From Streptomyces longispororuber (GTDB lineage Bacteria; Actinomycetota; Actinomycetes; Streptomycetales; Streptomycetaceae): a stretch of 44,550 bases of DNA. The stretch is taken from contig NZ_BNBT01000061.1 in the NCBI RefSeq assembly GCF_014656095.1, forward strand, positions 1 to 44,550, given 5' to 3'. Positions 1-8,206 of this stretch are shown in pieces. Made by a program: the position numbers and the translations under genes. The notes under the pieces are model-generated. The model was not told where the DNA came from, did not search any database, and worked only from the letters and a program-made list of their open reading frames with translations. Numbering within the stretch: the first letter of the stretch is position 1; each line of letters starts with the position of its first letter.

Positions 1-191
1 ACGGCCACGATGGCGCGCTGCGCGCGCTCGCGCGGGCCGAGCGGGAGCTGGCGCGGCGGCGCGAGAAGCAGCTCCTGGACGCGCCGGGCGAGCTGGCCCG
101 GCTGCTCGCGGCGGTCGCGGCGGCGGGCGCCGCGCACGCCTACCTGCTGACGGAGAACGACCGGGGTGACGGCGAGAGGGACGACAAGTGA
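1..191 (+). CDS. C-terminal fragment of an unidentified protein (5' partial)
   Basis: An open frame enters from the left edge and stops with TGA at 189-191. The visible 62 residues are Ala/Leu/Arg/Glu-rich and helical, including a charged segment (ERELARRREKQ) and a distinctive AHAYLLTEND near the end. The stop overlaps the GTG of the next gene by 4 nt (GTGA), so the two are probably translationally coupled. From memory, Streptomyces chromosomes carry a small putative lipoprotein with a similar tail just before the DUF4439 gene, between rimP and proS. The signal peptide and lipobox that would confirm this lie outside the window, so no function is assigned. Confidence 0.6.
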   Translation, partial: GHDGALRALARAERELARRREKQLLDAPGELARLLAAVAAAGAAHAYLLTENDRGDGERDDK

Positions 192-652
192 GCGCGCGGA
201 AGGACGAGTTGGCGGCGGTGCAGGCGGCGCTGCGCGCCGAGCACGCGGCCGTGTACGGCTACGGGGTCGTCGGCGGCCGCGTCGGCGACGGGCGCCGGGA
301 CCAGGCCCGCGCGGCCTACGACGCGCACCGGGCGCGCCGCGACGAGCTGCGCCTCGCGGTGCGGGAGCTCGGCGGGCGGCCGGAGCCGTCGGCCGCGGCG
401 TACGCGCTGCCGTTCACGGAGCCGGACGCGGCGACGGCGGCCGCGCTGGCGGCCGAGCTGGAGGAGCGGGTGGCCGGGGTGTACGCCGATCTGGTGCGGG
501 CCGTCGAGGGGGACAGGCGGGCCGCGGCGGCCGAGGCGCTGCGGGAGGCGGCGGTCCGGGCGGCGCGCTGGCGGGGCGGGAGCGTAGCCTTCCCTGGGCT
601 CGCCGAGCGGGCCGAGGCGTCCGGGCACCCGACCGGGACGCCGCGGGCGTGA
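188..652 (+). CDS. DUF4439 ferritin-like domain protein
   Basis: This 154-residue, Ala/Arg-rich, all-helical protein starts at a GTG inside the upstream stop (4-nt overlap). Residues 10-30 carry AEHAAVYGYG, and YDAHRARRDEL follows near 44-54. A third helix, AELEERVAGVYADLV, lies near residues 89-103. Spaced Glu/His/Tyr residues on successive helices are the hallmark of the actinobacterial DUF4439 ferritin-like family. It has no signal peptide or membrane segment, so it should be cytoplasmic, and no metal or oxidase activity has been inferred from the sequence alone. It lies in a short + strand run with the upstream partial gene and the kinase-like gene 52 bp downstream. Family membership is fairly secure; function is unknown. 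Confidence 0.82.
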   Translation: MSARKDELAAVQAALRAEHAAVYGYGVVGGRVGDGRRDQARAAYDAHRARRDELRLAVRELGGRPEPSAAAYALPFTEPDAATAAALAAELEERVAGVYADLVRAVEGDRRAAAAEALREAAVRAARWRGGSVAFPGLAERAEASGHPTGTPRA

Positions 653-704
653 ACCCGCCACCGCACACACGCACACAGGGCAGCCGGAAGGGAACACCTC
701 GCGC

Positions 705-1604
705 ATGGCACTCGAACCGCCGCCGCGCCTGATCCGTGCGCTCGGCGAGACGCCGCGCGACGCGGACACCGACGACTGGCTCCGGAAGCTGCCGGAGCTG
801 GCCGAGGAGGCCGTCGCCCGGCGGGACCTGACCGTCGAGCGCGTGCAGGTGCCCGGGGGCCGCAGCAGCCTCGTGGTGCTCGTCCGGCTCGCCGACTCCA
901 CGCCGGCCGTGCTGAAGCTGGTGCCGCCGCGCTCCCGGCCCGCGGGCGAACGGGCCGCGCTGGCCCACTGGGGCGGGCTCGGGGCGGCCCGGCTGCTCGA
1001 TCCCGCCGCGGGGGACGGCGCACTGCTCCTGGAGCGGCTCCAGCGGGACGTCTCGGTGCGCTCCCTGCCCGAGGCCAAGTCCATGCTGGAGGCGGCCGGG
1101 ACGCTGCGGCGGCTGTGGGTGGCGCCGCCCGGCGGCCACCGCTTCGAGACGGTGGCCGAGCGTACGGGGCGGCAGGCCGAGGCCATGCGGGCGTGCCCGG
1201 ACCCCGACGCCGCGCCCCTGGTGGCGGCCGCGCTGGCCGCGCGGGAGGCGCTGCTGGCGGGGGCGCCGGAGGAGCGGCTGCTGCACGGCACCTTCCGGCA
1301 GAGCAAGGTGCTCGCGGGCGAGCGGGTGCCGTGGCTGGCCGTGGGCCCCGATCCGGTGGTGGGCGAGTGCGCCTTCGACCTGGCGCGGCTCGTCCGGGAC
1401 CGGGTGGAGGACCTGATCGCGACGCCGTCCGGGGCGGCGGTGACGCGGCGGCGGATCAAGCGGCTGGCGGAGTCGCTGGACGTGGACCAGGAGCGGTTGC
1501 GGGGCTGGACCCTGTTCCGGGCCGTGGAGTCCGGCGTACGTGCCCTGCGGGTGGGCCGCGTCCAGGACGCGGAGCTCCTCCTGGAGTTCGCGGGCTGGCT
1601 GTAG
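705..1604 (+). CDS. Aminoglycoside phosphotransferase / streptomycin 6-kinase-like protein, probable pseudokinase
   Basis: The protein has 299 residues, normal for this family, and a GGAAGGGA-type ribosome site 11 nt before the ATG. The N-lobe lysine is present (AVLKL, K71). The C-lobe carries the region where active relatives have HGD and, about 28 residues on, IDPKP. Here these read HGT (H194-G195-T196) and VGPDP (G224 in place of the metal-binding Asp). The surrounding context (WLA..P.PVVGE..FDLA) aligns well, so this is substitution and not misalignment. Both catalytic aspartates appear to be gone while the frame is intact, which suggests a pseudokinase with a binding or regulatory role. 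It ends facing proS across a 200-bp spacer that contains a strong palindrome. Confidence 0.85.
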   Translation: MALEPPPRLIRALGETPRDADTDDWLRKLPELAEEAVARRDLTVERVQVPGGRSSLVVLVRLADSTPAVLKLVPPRSRPAGERAALAHWGGLGAARLLDPAAGDGALLLERLQRDVSVRSLPEAKSMLEAAGTLRRLWVAPPGGHRFETVAERTGRQAEAMRACPDPDAAPLVAAALAAREALLAGAPEERLLHGTFRQSKVLAGERVPWLAVGPDPVVGECAFDLARLVRDRVEDLIATPSGAAVTRRRIKRLAESLDVDQERLRGWTLFRAVESGVRALRVGRVQDAELLLEFAGWL

Positions 1605-1690
1605 CCCTCGCGGGGGGCGCCCCAGACCCGCCCCTTTCCCGTAACCAGGGGGCTTTGCCCCCTGGACCCCCGAAATCGCGCTGGCGCGCT

Positions 1691-1762
1691 CGTCCTCAAA
1701 CGCCGGACGGGCTGGAATCTGCCCCAAGCGGATAGTTCCAGCCCGTCCGGCGTTTGAGGACG
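1691..1762. repeat. REP-like perfect palindrome, probable bidirectional terminator
   Basis: A perfect 27-bp inverted repeat (1691-1717 with 1736-1762) flanks an 18-nt loop. It lies between the convergent kinase-like gene and proS, where it would terminate both transcripts. The arm core CCTCAAACGCCGGACGGGC reappears as a half-copy at 3557-3582, and I recall this element as widespread between Streptomyces genes. Confidence 0.85.
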
Positions 1763-1804
1763 AGGCGCGGAGCGCCGAAAAAGCGGGCGGCGCCAGTCCC
1801 TGCC

Positions 1805-3496
1805 TTACGCCGAGAGGCGAGCGATCGCCTCGGCCACGGTGAGCTCCTCGCGCTCGCCGGTCCGGCGGTCCTTGAGCTCCAGGACCCCTTCCGCGGAGCG
1901 GCGGCCCGCGACGAGGATCTGGGGGATGCCGATGAGCTCCGCGTCGGTGAACTTCACGCCGGGGGACACCCCGGCCCGGTCGTCCACGAGGACCCGCACG
2001 CCCGCGGCGTTCAGCTTCTCGGCGACGTCCAGCGCCAGCTCGGTCTGGACGGCCTTGCCGGCGGCCACCACGTGGACGTCCGCGGGCGCGACCTCCTTGG
2101 GCCAGCACAGGCCCTTGTCGTCGGCGGACTGCTCGACGAGCGCGGCGACGGCGCGCGAGACGCCGATGCCGTACGAGCCCATGGTGACGCGGACGGGCTT
2201 GCCGTTCTGGCCGAGGACGTCGAGCTGGAAGGTGTCGGCGTACTTGCGGCCGAGCTGGAAGATGTGGCCGATCTCGATCGCGCGGCCGATCTTCAGGCCC
2301 GCGCCGCAAGCCGGGCAGGGGTCGCCCTCCTCGACCACGACGACGTCGAGGTACTGGTCGACCTCGAAGTCGCGGCCGCAGACGACGTCCTTCGCGTGCG
2401 TGTCGGGCTTGTTGGCGCCGGTGATCCAGGCCGTGCCGGGCGCGACGCGCGGGTCGGCGAGGTAGCGGACCTTCAGGCCCTGCGGGCCGACGTAGCCGCG
2501 GACGAGGTCGGGGCGGTCGGCGAAGTCCTCGGCCGTGACCAGCTCGACCTCGGCCGGGGCGAGGTGCTCGGCGAGCTTGCCGAGGTCGACCTCGCGGTCG
2601 CCGGGCACGCCGACGGCGACGATCTCGCCGTCGACCTTGACGAGGAGGTTCTTCAGGGTCGCCGATGCCGGGACGCCCAGGTGCTCGGCGAGGGTCTCGA
2701 TGGTCGGGGTGTCGGGGGTGTCCAGCTCCTGCGCCGCGGGGTGCTCGGCGCCCTCGACCGGCTTCAGGGCGAAGGTCACGGCCTCGGTGTTGGCCGCGTA
2801 GTCGCAGGCCGGGCAGTCGACGAAGGTGTCCTCGCCCGCGGCGGCCGGGGCCAGGAACTCCTCCGAGGCCGAGCCGCCCATCGCGCCGGAGATGGCGGAG
2901 ACGATGCGGTAGTCCAGGCCGAGGCGCTCGAAGATGCGCTGGTAGGCGGCGCGGTGCAGGGCGTAGGACTCGGCCAGGCCCTCGTCGGTGGTGTCGAAGG
3001 AGTACGAGTCCTTCATCTGGAACTCGCGGCCGCGGAGCACGCCCGCGCGGGGCCGGGCCTCGTCGCGGTACTTGGTCTGGATCTGGTAGAGGATCACCGG
3101 CAGGTCCTTGTAGGACGCGCACTGGTCCTTGACGACCTGGGTGAAGATCTCCTCGTGCGTGGGGCCGAGCAGGTAGTCGGAGCCCTTGCGGTCCTTGAGC
3201 CGGAACAGCAGGTCGCCGTACTCCTCGTAGCGGCCGCTCGCCTCGTACGGCTCCTTGGGCAGGAGGGCGGGCAGGAGGACCTCCTGGCCGCCGATGGCGT
3301 CCATCTCCTCGCGGACGACGCGGGCGACGTTCTCGTAGACCTTCTTGCCCAGCGGCAGCCACGTCCAGATGCCGGCGGCGGTGCGGCGCACGTAACCGGC
3401 ACGGACGAGCAGCTTGTGGTTGAGCGTCTCCGCGTCCGCCGGGTCGTCGCGCAGTGTCTTGACCATCAACCGTGACATGCGCTGGACCTGGGCCAT
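1805..3496 (-). CDS. proS: Proline--tRNA ligase, bacterial (editing-domain) type
   Basis: This 563-residue class II aminoacyl-tRNA synthetase charges tRNA-Pro in the cytoplasm. Motif 2 is visible as YRDEARPRAGVLRGREF, followed by QMKDSYSFD, and motif 3 as GSYGIGVSRAVAALVEQ. The segment of about 180 residues between motifs 2 and 3 matches the bacterial-type insertion that hydrolyses Ala-tRNA-Pro. The start is set at the ATG at 3494-3496 (MAQVQRMSRLM) because AGGAG (complement of 3506-3510) lies 9 nt upstream and the family begins there. The frame stays open for 43 more codons, but these run through the repeat half-copy. It is last in a minus-strand run after the two acetyltransferase genes. 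Confidence 0.97.
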   Translation of the reverse strand: MAQVQRMSRLMVKTLRDDPADAETLNHKLLVRAGYVRRTAAGIWTWLPLGKKVYENVARVVREEMDAIGGQEVLLPALLPKEPYEASGRYEEYGDLLFRLKDRKGSDYLLGPTHEEIFTQVVKDQCASYKDLPVILYQIQTKYRDEARPRAGVLRGREFQMKDSYSFDTTDEGLAESYALHRAAYQRIFERLGLDYRIVSAISGAMGGSASEEFLAPAAAGEDTFVDCPACDYAANTEAVTFALKPVEGAEHPAAQELDTPDTPTIETLAEHLGVPASATLKNLLVKVDGEIVAVGVPGDREVDLGKLAEHLAPAEVELVTAEDFADRPDLVRGYVGPQGLKVRYLADPRVAPGTAWITGANKPDTHAKDVVCGRDFEVDQYLDVVVVEEGDPCPACGAGLKIGRAIEIGHIFQLGRKYADTFQLDVLGQNGKPVRVTMGSYGIGVSRAVAALVEQSADDKGLCWPKEVAPADVHVVAAGKAVQTELALDVAEKLNAAGVRVLVDDRAGVSPGVKFTDAELIGIPQILVAGRRSAEGVLELKDRRTGEREELTVAEAIARLSA

Positions 3497-3556
3497 GATG
3501 AACAACTCCTGCGTTTTCCTGACGGGGGCGTCTTGTGCCGGGGATCGGCCTTCGAC

Positions 3557-3582
3557 CTCGTCCTCGAACGCCGGACGGGCTG
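3557..3582. repeat. Half-copy of the REP-like palindrome
   Basis: This 26-nt stretch differs from the left arm of the 1691-1762 palindrome at one position (CGAACG for CAAACG). It has no inverted partner nearby, so it cannot form the same hairpin. It lies in the 142-bp gap upstream of proS. Confidence 0.7.
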
Positions 3583-3638
3583 AGTCCCCCGGGTGCTGGG
3601 CGCAGGTTATCCGGGGCACGGGCACTCGTGGAAATCGG

Positions 3639-4187
3639 TCAGCGGGCGCCGGGCCGTCGCAGGGGCAGGGGTGCGCCCATCACCGCGTACGGCTTCGGGG
3701 CGCTGGGGAACACCACCCGGCAGGCCAGGTCCGCGTAGCCGAGCGAGCGGTACAGGGCGCGGGCCGGGCTCTCGACGTCGATGGCGGAGAGGATGGAGCG
3801 GGGTTCGGCGGCGGTGTCCGTCATGGTGGTGATGAGGGCGCGGCCGATGCCCCGGTTCTGGTAGCCGGGCCGGACGTGCAGTTCGGTGATCACGAAGGAG
3901 TCGTCGAGCCAGTCGTCGAGGCCGGCGGCGCGCAGATAGGGCTCGACGACGGTGGACCACCAGTGGGCGCGGTCGTTGGGCATGCCGTAGACGAAGCCGA
4001 CGAGCCGCCCGTCGGGGGTGGTGGCGCCGAGCGCGCGGGCGCCGGGGTAGGTGAGGTGCCGCAGGACGATCTGGCGTCGTACGGCCACCTCGTCGTCGCC
4101 GAGCCCGAAGGCGAGGGCCTGCACGCGCAGCGCCTCGTCCACGCGGGCGGCCAGGTCGAGGGGCCCGATCGCGACGTCGTCAGTCAT
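3639..4187 (-). CDS. GNAT-family N-acetyltransferase
   Basis: This 182-residue protein has the GNAT core. The acetyl-CoA pyrophosphate loop is RPGYQNRGIGRALI (about residues 106-119), preceded by the beta-4 strand FVITELHV. The C-terminal ARALYRSLGYADL is the usual alpha-4/beta-6 region. An AGGG sequence about 9 nt before the ATG can serve as ribosome site. The substrate cannot be read from the sequence. It lies between proS and a second, unrelated GNAT gene (117 bp upstream) on the same strand, which suggests co-transcription. No membrane or signal segment is present. Confidence 0.9.
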   Translation of the reverse strand: MTDDVAIGPLDLAARVDEALRVQALAFGLGDDEVAVRRQIVLRHLTYPGARALGATTPDGRLVGFVYGMPNDRAHWWSTVVEPYLRAAGLDDWLDDSFVITELHVRPGYQNRGIGRALITTMTDTAAEPRSILSAIDVESPARALYRSLGYADLACRVVFPSAPKPYAVMGAPLPLRRPGAR

Positions 4188-4304
4188 GCCGGAACCCTAC
4201 TTCCCGGCCCGTCGCCGCAGCACGGGAGGGAGCGACGCGGCGGTCCGGATCACGCCGTCGGCGTCCGTCCGGGCGCGTCCGTGCGGGGCCCGGGGGGCGG
4301 GCGG

Positions 4305-5153
4305 TCAGAACAGGACGCTCATGAACGCGCCGACCTCTTCGAAGCCGACCCTGCGGTAGGTGGCCCTGGCCGGCGTGTTGTAGTCGTTGACGTACAGGCT
4401 GACGACGGGCGCCACGTCGGCGAGGGCGTAGCGCAGGACGGCCGCCATGGCGGGGGCGGCGATGCCCCGGCCGCGGTACTCGGGGGCGACCCAGACGCCC
4501 TGCACCTGGCAGGCGCGGTCGGTGGCGGCACCGATCTCCGCCTTGAAGACGACCCGGCCGTCCCGGTCGATGCGGGCGAAGGAGCGGCCGGAGCCGACGA
4601 GTTCGGCGACCCGCGCCTGGTAGAGCAGGCCGCCGTCCCCGGCGAGCGGGGAGACGCCGACCTCCTCGGTGAACATCGCCACGCACGCCGGCATGATCGT
4701 CTCCATCTCGTCCTTGCGGACGCGGCGGACGTACGGGTCGGGCGTGACGTCGTCGGGCAGCCGGTCGGTGACCATCAGCGGCTGGCGGGGGCGGACCTCG
4801 CGGGCGGGGCCCCAGGAGGGTTCGAGGAGCCGCCACAGTTCGGCGGTGGGTTCGGCGGGGCCGACGATGGAGGAGCAGCGGCGACCGGTCCTGCGGGCCC
4901 GGTCGGCGAAGGCGCGTACGGCGCGCGGGGTGGCGCAGATCGGCACGAGGTTGGCGCCCGCGTAGCAGAGGGACTCCAGCATGCCGTCGGCGTACCAGCC
5001 CCACAGCTCGCCGCCGAGGCGCCAGGGGTCGAGGCCCGCGGCCCGCACCCGGGCCGTGACGAAGGCGTTGGCGACCGGCTCGCGGTCGAGCACGGCCAGT
5101 GCGGCGTCCAGGTCACTCGGTTCGAGGACCCTGGTGGTGGTCTGAGTCAACAC
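4305..5153 (-). CDS. DUF4081 domain GNAT-family N-acetyltransferase
   Basis: The protein has 282 residues from a GTG start at 5151-5153 (LTQTTTRVLEPSDL). The N-terminal half matches the DUF4081 domain found before GNAT domains in actinobacteria. The C-terminal half has the CoA loop VWVAPEYRGRGIAAPAMAAV (about 215-234) and the terminal GAFMSVLF. A GTGAGG sequence about 10 nt upstream supports this start. The frame stays open for 57 more codons, but they are Arg/Pro/Gly-rich and do not resemble the family. The two-domain layout is like mycothiol synthase in outline, but I see nothing that assigns that substrate. It is the first gene of a likely GNAT-GNAT-proS transcript, separated from ispG by 379 bp. 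Confidence 0.9.
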   Translation of the reverse strand: MLTQTTTRVLEPSDLDAALAVLDREPVANAFVTARVRAAGLDPWRLGGELWGWYADGMLESLCYAGANLVPICATPRAVRAFADRARRTGRRCSSIVGPAEPTAELWRLLEPSWGPAREVRPRQPLMVTDRLPDDVTPDPYVRRVRKDEMETIMPACVAMFTEEVGVSPLAGDGGLLYQARVAELVGSGRSFARIDRDGRVVFKAEIGAATDRACQVQGVWVAPEYRGRGIAAPAMAAVLRYALADVAPVVSLYVNDYNTPARATYRRVGFEEVGAFMSVLF

Positions 5154-5454
5154 GGGCGGGGCCTCACCATACGGTCTGCTGATCTCCGCACTGTACCTGG
5201 CGGGATTCCGCGGTGCCGACCCGTCGCCGAGGGCCGCCGGACGGCCACGCGCGGTGCCTGCGGTCCGGCGGCGGCGCGGCGGTGCCCCGTGCCGTGCTCC
5301 GGGACGCCCCGGGCGCTCCGACACCGGGCGGCCCGCGGCGAGGTCCGGCGGCGGGCGGGCCGTAGGGGTCGGCGGTGAGGGGGGCGGCGATCCGGTGGGC
5401 GGCGGCCCGGCGGCGGACTGGCCGCACGGGGGCGGCAGTCCGGCGGCGGGGGCC

Positions 5455-5524
5455 CGCAGGGGGGCGGCGATCCGGCGGGCGGGCCGGTCCGCAGGGGGGC
5501 GGCGATCCGGCGGGCGGGCCGGTC
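5455..5524. repeat. 35-bp perfect tandem duplication in the ispG-GNAT spacer
   Basis: Two identical 35-bp units (5455-5489, 5490-5524) contain GGGGGGCGGCGATCCGGCGG. Degenerate copies of GGCGGCGATCCGG lie further left, near 5383-5396. The array ends 8 bp before the ispG stop codon. The rest of the 5154-5532 spacer is low-complexity G+C-rich DNA in which I see no gene. Confidence 0.85.
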
Positions 5525-5532
5525 CGCGGGGT

Positions 5533-6687
5533 TCAGCCGACCGTGACCTCGGGCTCGCCCGAGGCGATCCCGTCCTTCTCCATCTGCTCGGCGATCTTCA
5601 TCGCCTCGTCGATCAGGGTCTCCACGATCTTCGACTCGGGCACGGTCTTGATGACCTCGCCCTTGACGAAGATCTGGCCCTTGCCGTTGCCGGACGCGAC
5701 GCCCAGGTCCGCCTCGCGGGCCTCGCCGGGGCCGTTGACGACGCAGCCCATCACGGCGACGCGCAACGGCACCTCCATGCCCTCGAGTCCGGCGGTGACC
5801 TCGTCGGCGAGCTTGTACACGTCGACCTGGGCGCGGCCGCAGGACGGGCAGGAGACGATCTCCAGGCGGCGCTGGCGCAGGTTCAGCGACTCCAGGATCT
5901 GGATGCCGACCTTGACCTCCTCGGCGGGCGGCGCGGACAGCGAGACGCGGATCGTGTCGCCGATGCCCTCGCTGAGCAGCGCGCCGAAGGCCACCGCCGA
6001 CTTGATGGTGCCCTGGAAGGCCGGCCCGGCCTCGGTCACGCCGAGGTGGAGGGGGTAGTCGCACTGCGCGGCGAGCTGCCGGTAGGCGTTGACCATGACG
6101 ACCGGGTCGTTGTGCTTCACCGAGATCTTGATGTCGCGGAAGTCGTGCTCCTCGAAGAGGGACGCCTCCCACAGGGCCGACTCCACCAGCGCCTCGGGGG
6201 TGGCCTTGCCGTACTTGGCGAGCAGCCGCCTGTCCAGGGAGCCCGCGTTGACGCCGATGCGGATCGGGGTGCCGGTCTCCTTGGCGGCCTTCGCGATCTC
6301 CTTGACCTTGTCGTCGAACTGCTTGATGTTGCCCGGGTTCACCCGGACCGCCGCGCAGCCCGCGTCGATCGCCGCGAAGACGTACTTGGGCTGGAAGTGG
6401 ATGTCCGCGATCACCGGGATCTGCGACTTCTTCGCGATCGTCGCCAGGGCGTCGGCGTCGTCCTGGGTGGGGCAGGCCACGCGCACGATCTGGCAGCCGG
6501 ACGCCGTCAGCTCGGCGATCTGCTGGAGCGTCGCCCCGATGTCGGACGTGCGCGTCGTCGTCATCGACTGCACCGACACCGGTGCGTCCCCGCCGACGGC
6601 CACCGAACCGACCTGGATCTTGCGGCTGACCCGTCGGTCGGCGAGCTTGGTCGGAACGGACGGGATTCCGAGAGAAACGGCAGTCAT
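5533..6687 (-). CDS. ispG: 4-hydroxy-3-methylbut-2-enyl diphosphate synthase (flavodoxin), GcpE
   Basis: This 384-residue enzyme reduces MEcPP to HMBPP in the MEP isoprenoid pathway, using a [4Fe-4S] cluster. The cluster ligands are visible as C280 and C283 (SCPSCGR) and C315 (GCVVNGPGE), with E322 close by as in the family. The N-terminal TIM-barrel motifs PVSVQSMTTT and VRVNPGN are intact. Its length is standard for actinobacterial IspG. It follows the site-2 protease and dxr genes on the same strand, a grouping also known in mycobacteria. A 217-bp gap separates it from the protease gene and could hold its own promoter, although I could not identify one. Confidence 0.97.
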   Translation of the reverse strand: MTAVSLGIPSVPTKLADRRVSRKIQVGSVAVGGDAPVSVQSMTTTRTSDIGATLQQIAELTASGCQIVRVACPTQDDADALATIAKKSQIPVIADIHFQPKYVFAAIDAGCAAVRVNPGNIKQFDDKVKEIAKAAKETGTPIRIGVNAGSLDRRLLAKYGKATPEALVESALWEASLFEEHDFRDIKISVKHNDPVVMVNAYRQLAAQCDYPLHLGVTEAGPAFQGTIKSAVAFGALLSEGIGDTIRVSLSAPPAEEVKVGIQILESLNLRQRRLEIVSCPSCGRAQVDVYKLADEVTAGLEGMEVPLRVAVMGCVVNGPGEAREADLGVASGNGKGQIFVKGEVIKTVPESKIVETLIDEAMKIAEQMEKDGIASGEPEVTVG

Positions 6688-6904
6688 CTGGCGTGCATCC
6701 CCAAGGTGTGGATCAGGTCCCGAGTCCGGCGGGCTCCGGGCTTCGCGGCATCGCTACTACATCGCTTGTACGCGCGTCCGAGATTACGGCACCCTCCGTG
6801 CCGCGAGCACATCCCGTCCCGAGGTCCACCCATTGGCAGGGGGGACCGCACATATGACGGTGGCCGGTCACAAAGCGTGCCCGGCCACCGCAAACCTCGT
6901 ACTC

Positions 6905-8206
6905 CTAGGAGATTCTGACCGGATTCACCACATCGGCGATCAGCACGAGGATCGTGAAGCAGATGAAGATCCCGGCCACCACATAGGCCACGGGCATCAG
7001 CTTCGCCACGTCGAAGGGGCCGGGGTCCGGGCGCCTGAGCACCTTCGCCGCGTTCCGGCGCAGCGACTCCCACAGTGCTCCCGCGATGTGCCCGCCGTCC
7101 AGGGGCAGCAGCGGCAGCATGTTGAACAGGAACAGGGAGAGGTTGAAGCCCGCGAGGAGGAACAGCATCATCGCGATCTGGTTCTGCGGCGGGATGTCCA
7201 GGGTGAACACCTCGCCGCCGACCCGGGCCGCGCCGACGACGCCCATCGGGGAGTCCTGCTTGCGCTCCCCGTCGCCGAAGGCCGCGTCCCACAGGTCGGG
7301 GATCTTGGAGGGCAGGGCGAGGATCGACTCGACGCCGTTCTCCATCATGTCGCCCATGCGGTCGACGGACTCGCCGAAGGACTGCTGGACGATGCCGGAG
7401 GCGGGGGTGAAGCCGAGGAACCCTGCGTAGACGTACTTACCCTCGACGTAGCCGCCGTCGCCGTCCGTCTTGCTGACCTGGTTCTTGATCAGGTTCGCGT
7501 GCAGGTCGAGCCGCTCGCCGCCGCGCTCCACGGTGATCGTGGCGGGGCCGATGGTCTCGCGGATACGGGACTGGAGCGTGGACCAGTCGTCCACGTCCTT
7601 GCCCTGGAAGGCGACGATCTTGTCGCCCGCCTTCAGGCCCGCGGCCTTGGCCGGGGCGGGCTTGTCGCCCTTCTGGCAGGTGGCGCGGTTCTCGCCGGCC
7701 TCGATGACGCAGTCGGAGACCTTGCCGACCGAGGTGGTCTGGGTGCTGATGCCGAAGGTCATCATCACGCCGAGGAAGATCACCACGGCCAGGACCAGGT
7801 TCATGAACGGCCCGGCGAACATCACGATCACGCGCTTCCACGGCTTGCGCGTGTAGAACAGCCGGGTCTCGTCGCCGGGCTTGAGCTCCTCGAACGCGGC
7901 GGAGCGCGCGTCCTCGATCATGCCGCGCCAGGGCGAGGTGGACCGCGCCTCTATCTTCCCGTCCGGGCCGGGCGGGAACATGCCGATCATGCGGATGTAG
8001 CCGCCGAGCGGGATGGCCTTGATGCCGTACTCGGTGTCGCCCTTCTTGCGGGAGAAGAGCGTGGGGCCGAAGCCGACCATGTACTGCGGCACGCGGATGC
8101 CGAACATCTTCGCCGTCGACAGGTGGCCGAGCTCGTGCCAGGCGATCGAGAAGAGCAGGCCGATCACGAAGACGACTATGCCGAGGATCATCATCAGGGT
8201 CGTCAT
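6905..8206 (-). CDS. Site-2 intramembrane zinc metalloprotease (RseP/Rip1 family)
   Basis: The protein has 433 residues. The first membrane helix contains the zinc site HELGH (H24-E25-H28). A later helix has NMLPLLPLDGGHI, the LDG motif whose Asp completes the metal site. A PDZ-like domain occupies roughly residues 170-270 (KAAGLKAGDKIVAFQGKDV). Four hydrophobic segments are visible. Family members cut single-pass membrane proteins such as anti-sigma factors; the substrate here is unknown. The ATG overlaps the dxr stop by 4 nt (ATGA, 8203-8206), so expression is coupled to dxr. The frame extends upstream inside dxr but does not resemble the family there. Confidence 0.95.
   Translation of the reverse strand: MTTLMMILGIVVFVIGLLFSIAWHELGHLSTAKMFGIRVPQYMVGFGPTLFSRKKGDTEYGIKAIPLGGYIRMIGMFPPGPDGKIEARSTSPWRGMIEDARSAAFEELKPGDETRLFYTRKPWKRVIVMFAGPFMNLVLAVVIFLGVMMTFGISTQTTSVGKVSDCVIEAGENRATCQKGDKPAPAKAAGLKAGDKIVAFQGKDVDDWSTLQSRIRETIGPATITVERGGERLDLHANLIKNQVSKTDGDGGYVEGKYVYAGFLGFTPASGIVQQSFGESVDRMGDMMENGVESILALPSKIPDLWDAAFGDGERKQDSPMGVVGAARVGGEVFTLDIPPQNQIAMMLFLLAGFNLSLFLFNMLPLLPLDGGHIAGALWESLRRNAAKVLRRPDPGPFDVAKLMPVAYVVAGIFICFTILVLIADVVNPVRIS

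Noticed and set aside
414..3362. A 982-codon minus-strand frame across the kinase-like gene and proS
   Set aside because: It is out of frame with proS and antisense to the kinase-like gene; the translation is Arg/Pro/Gly noise.
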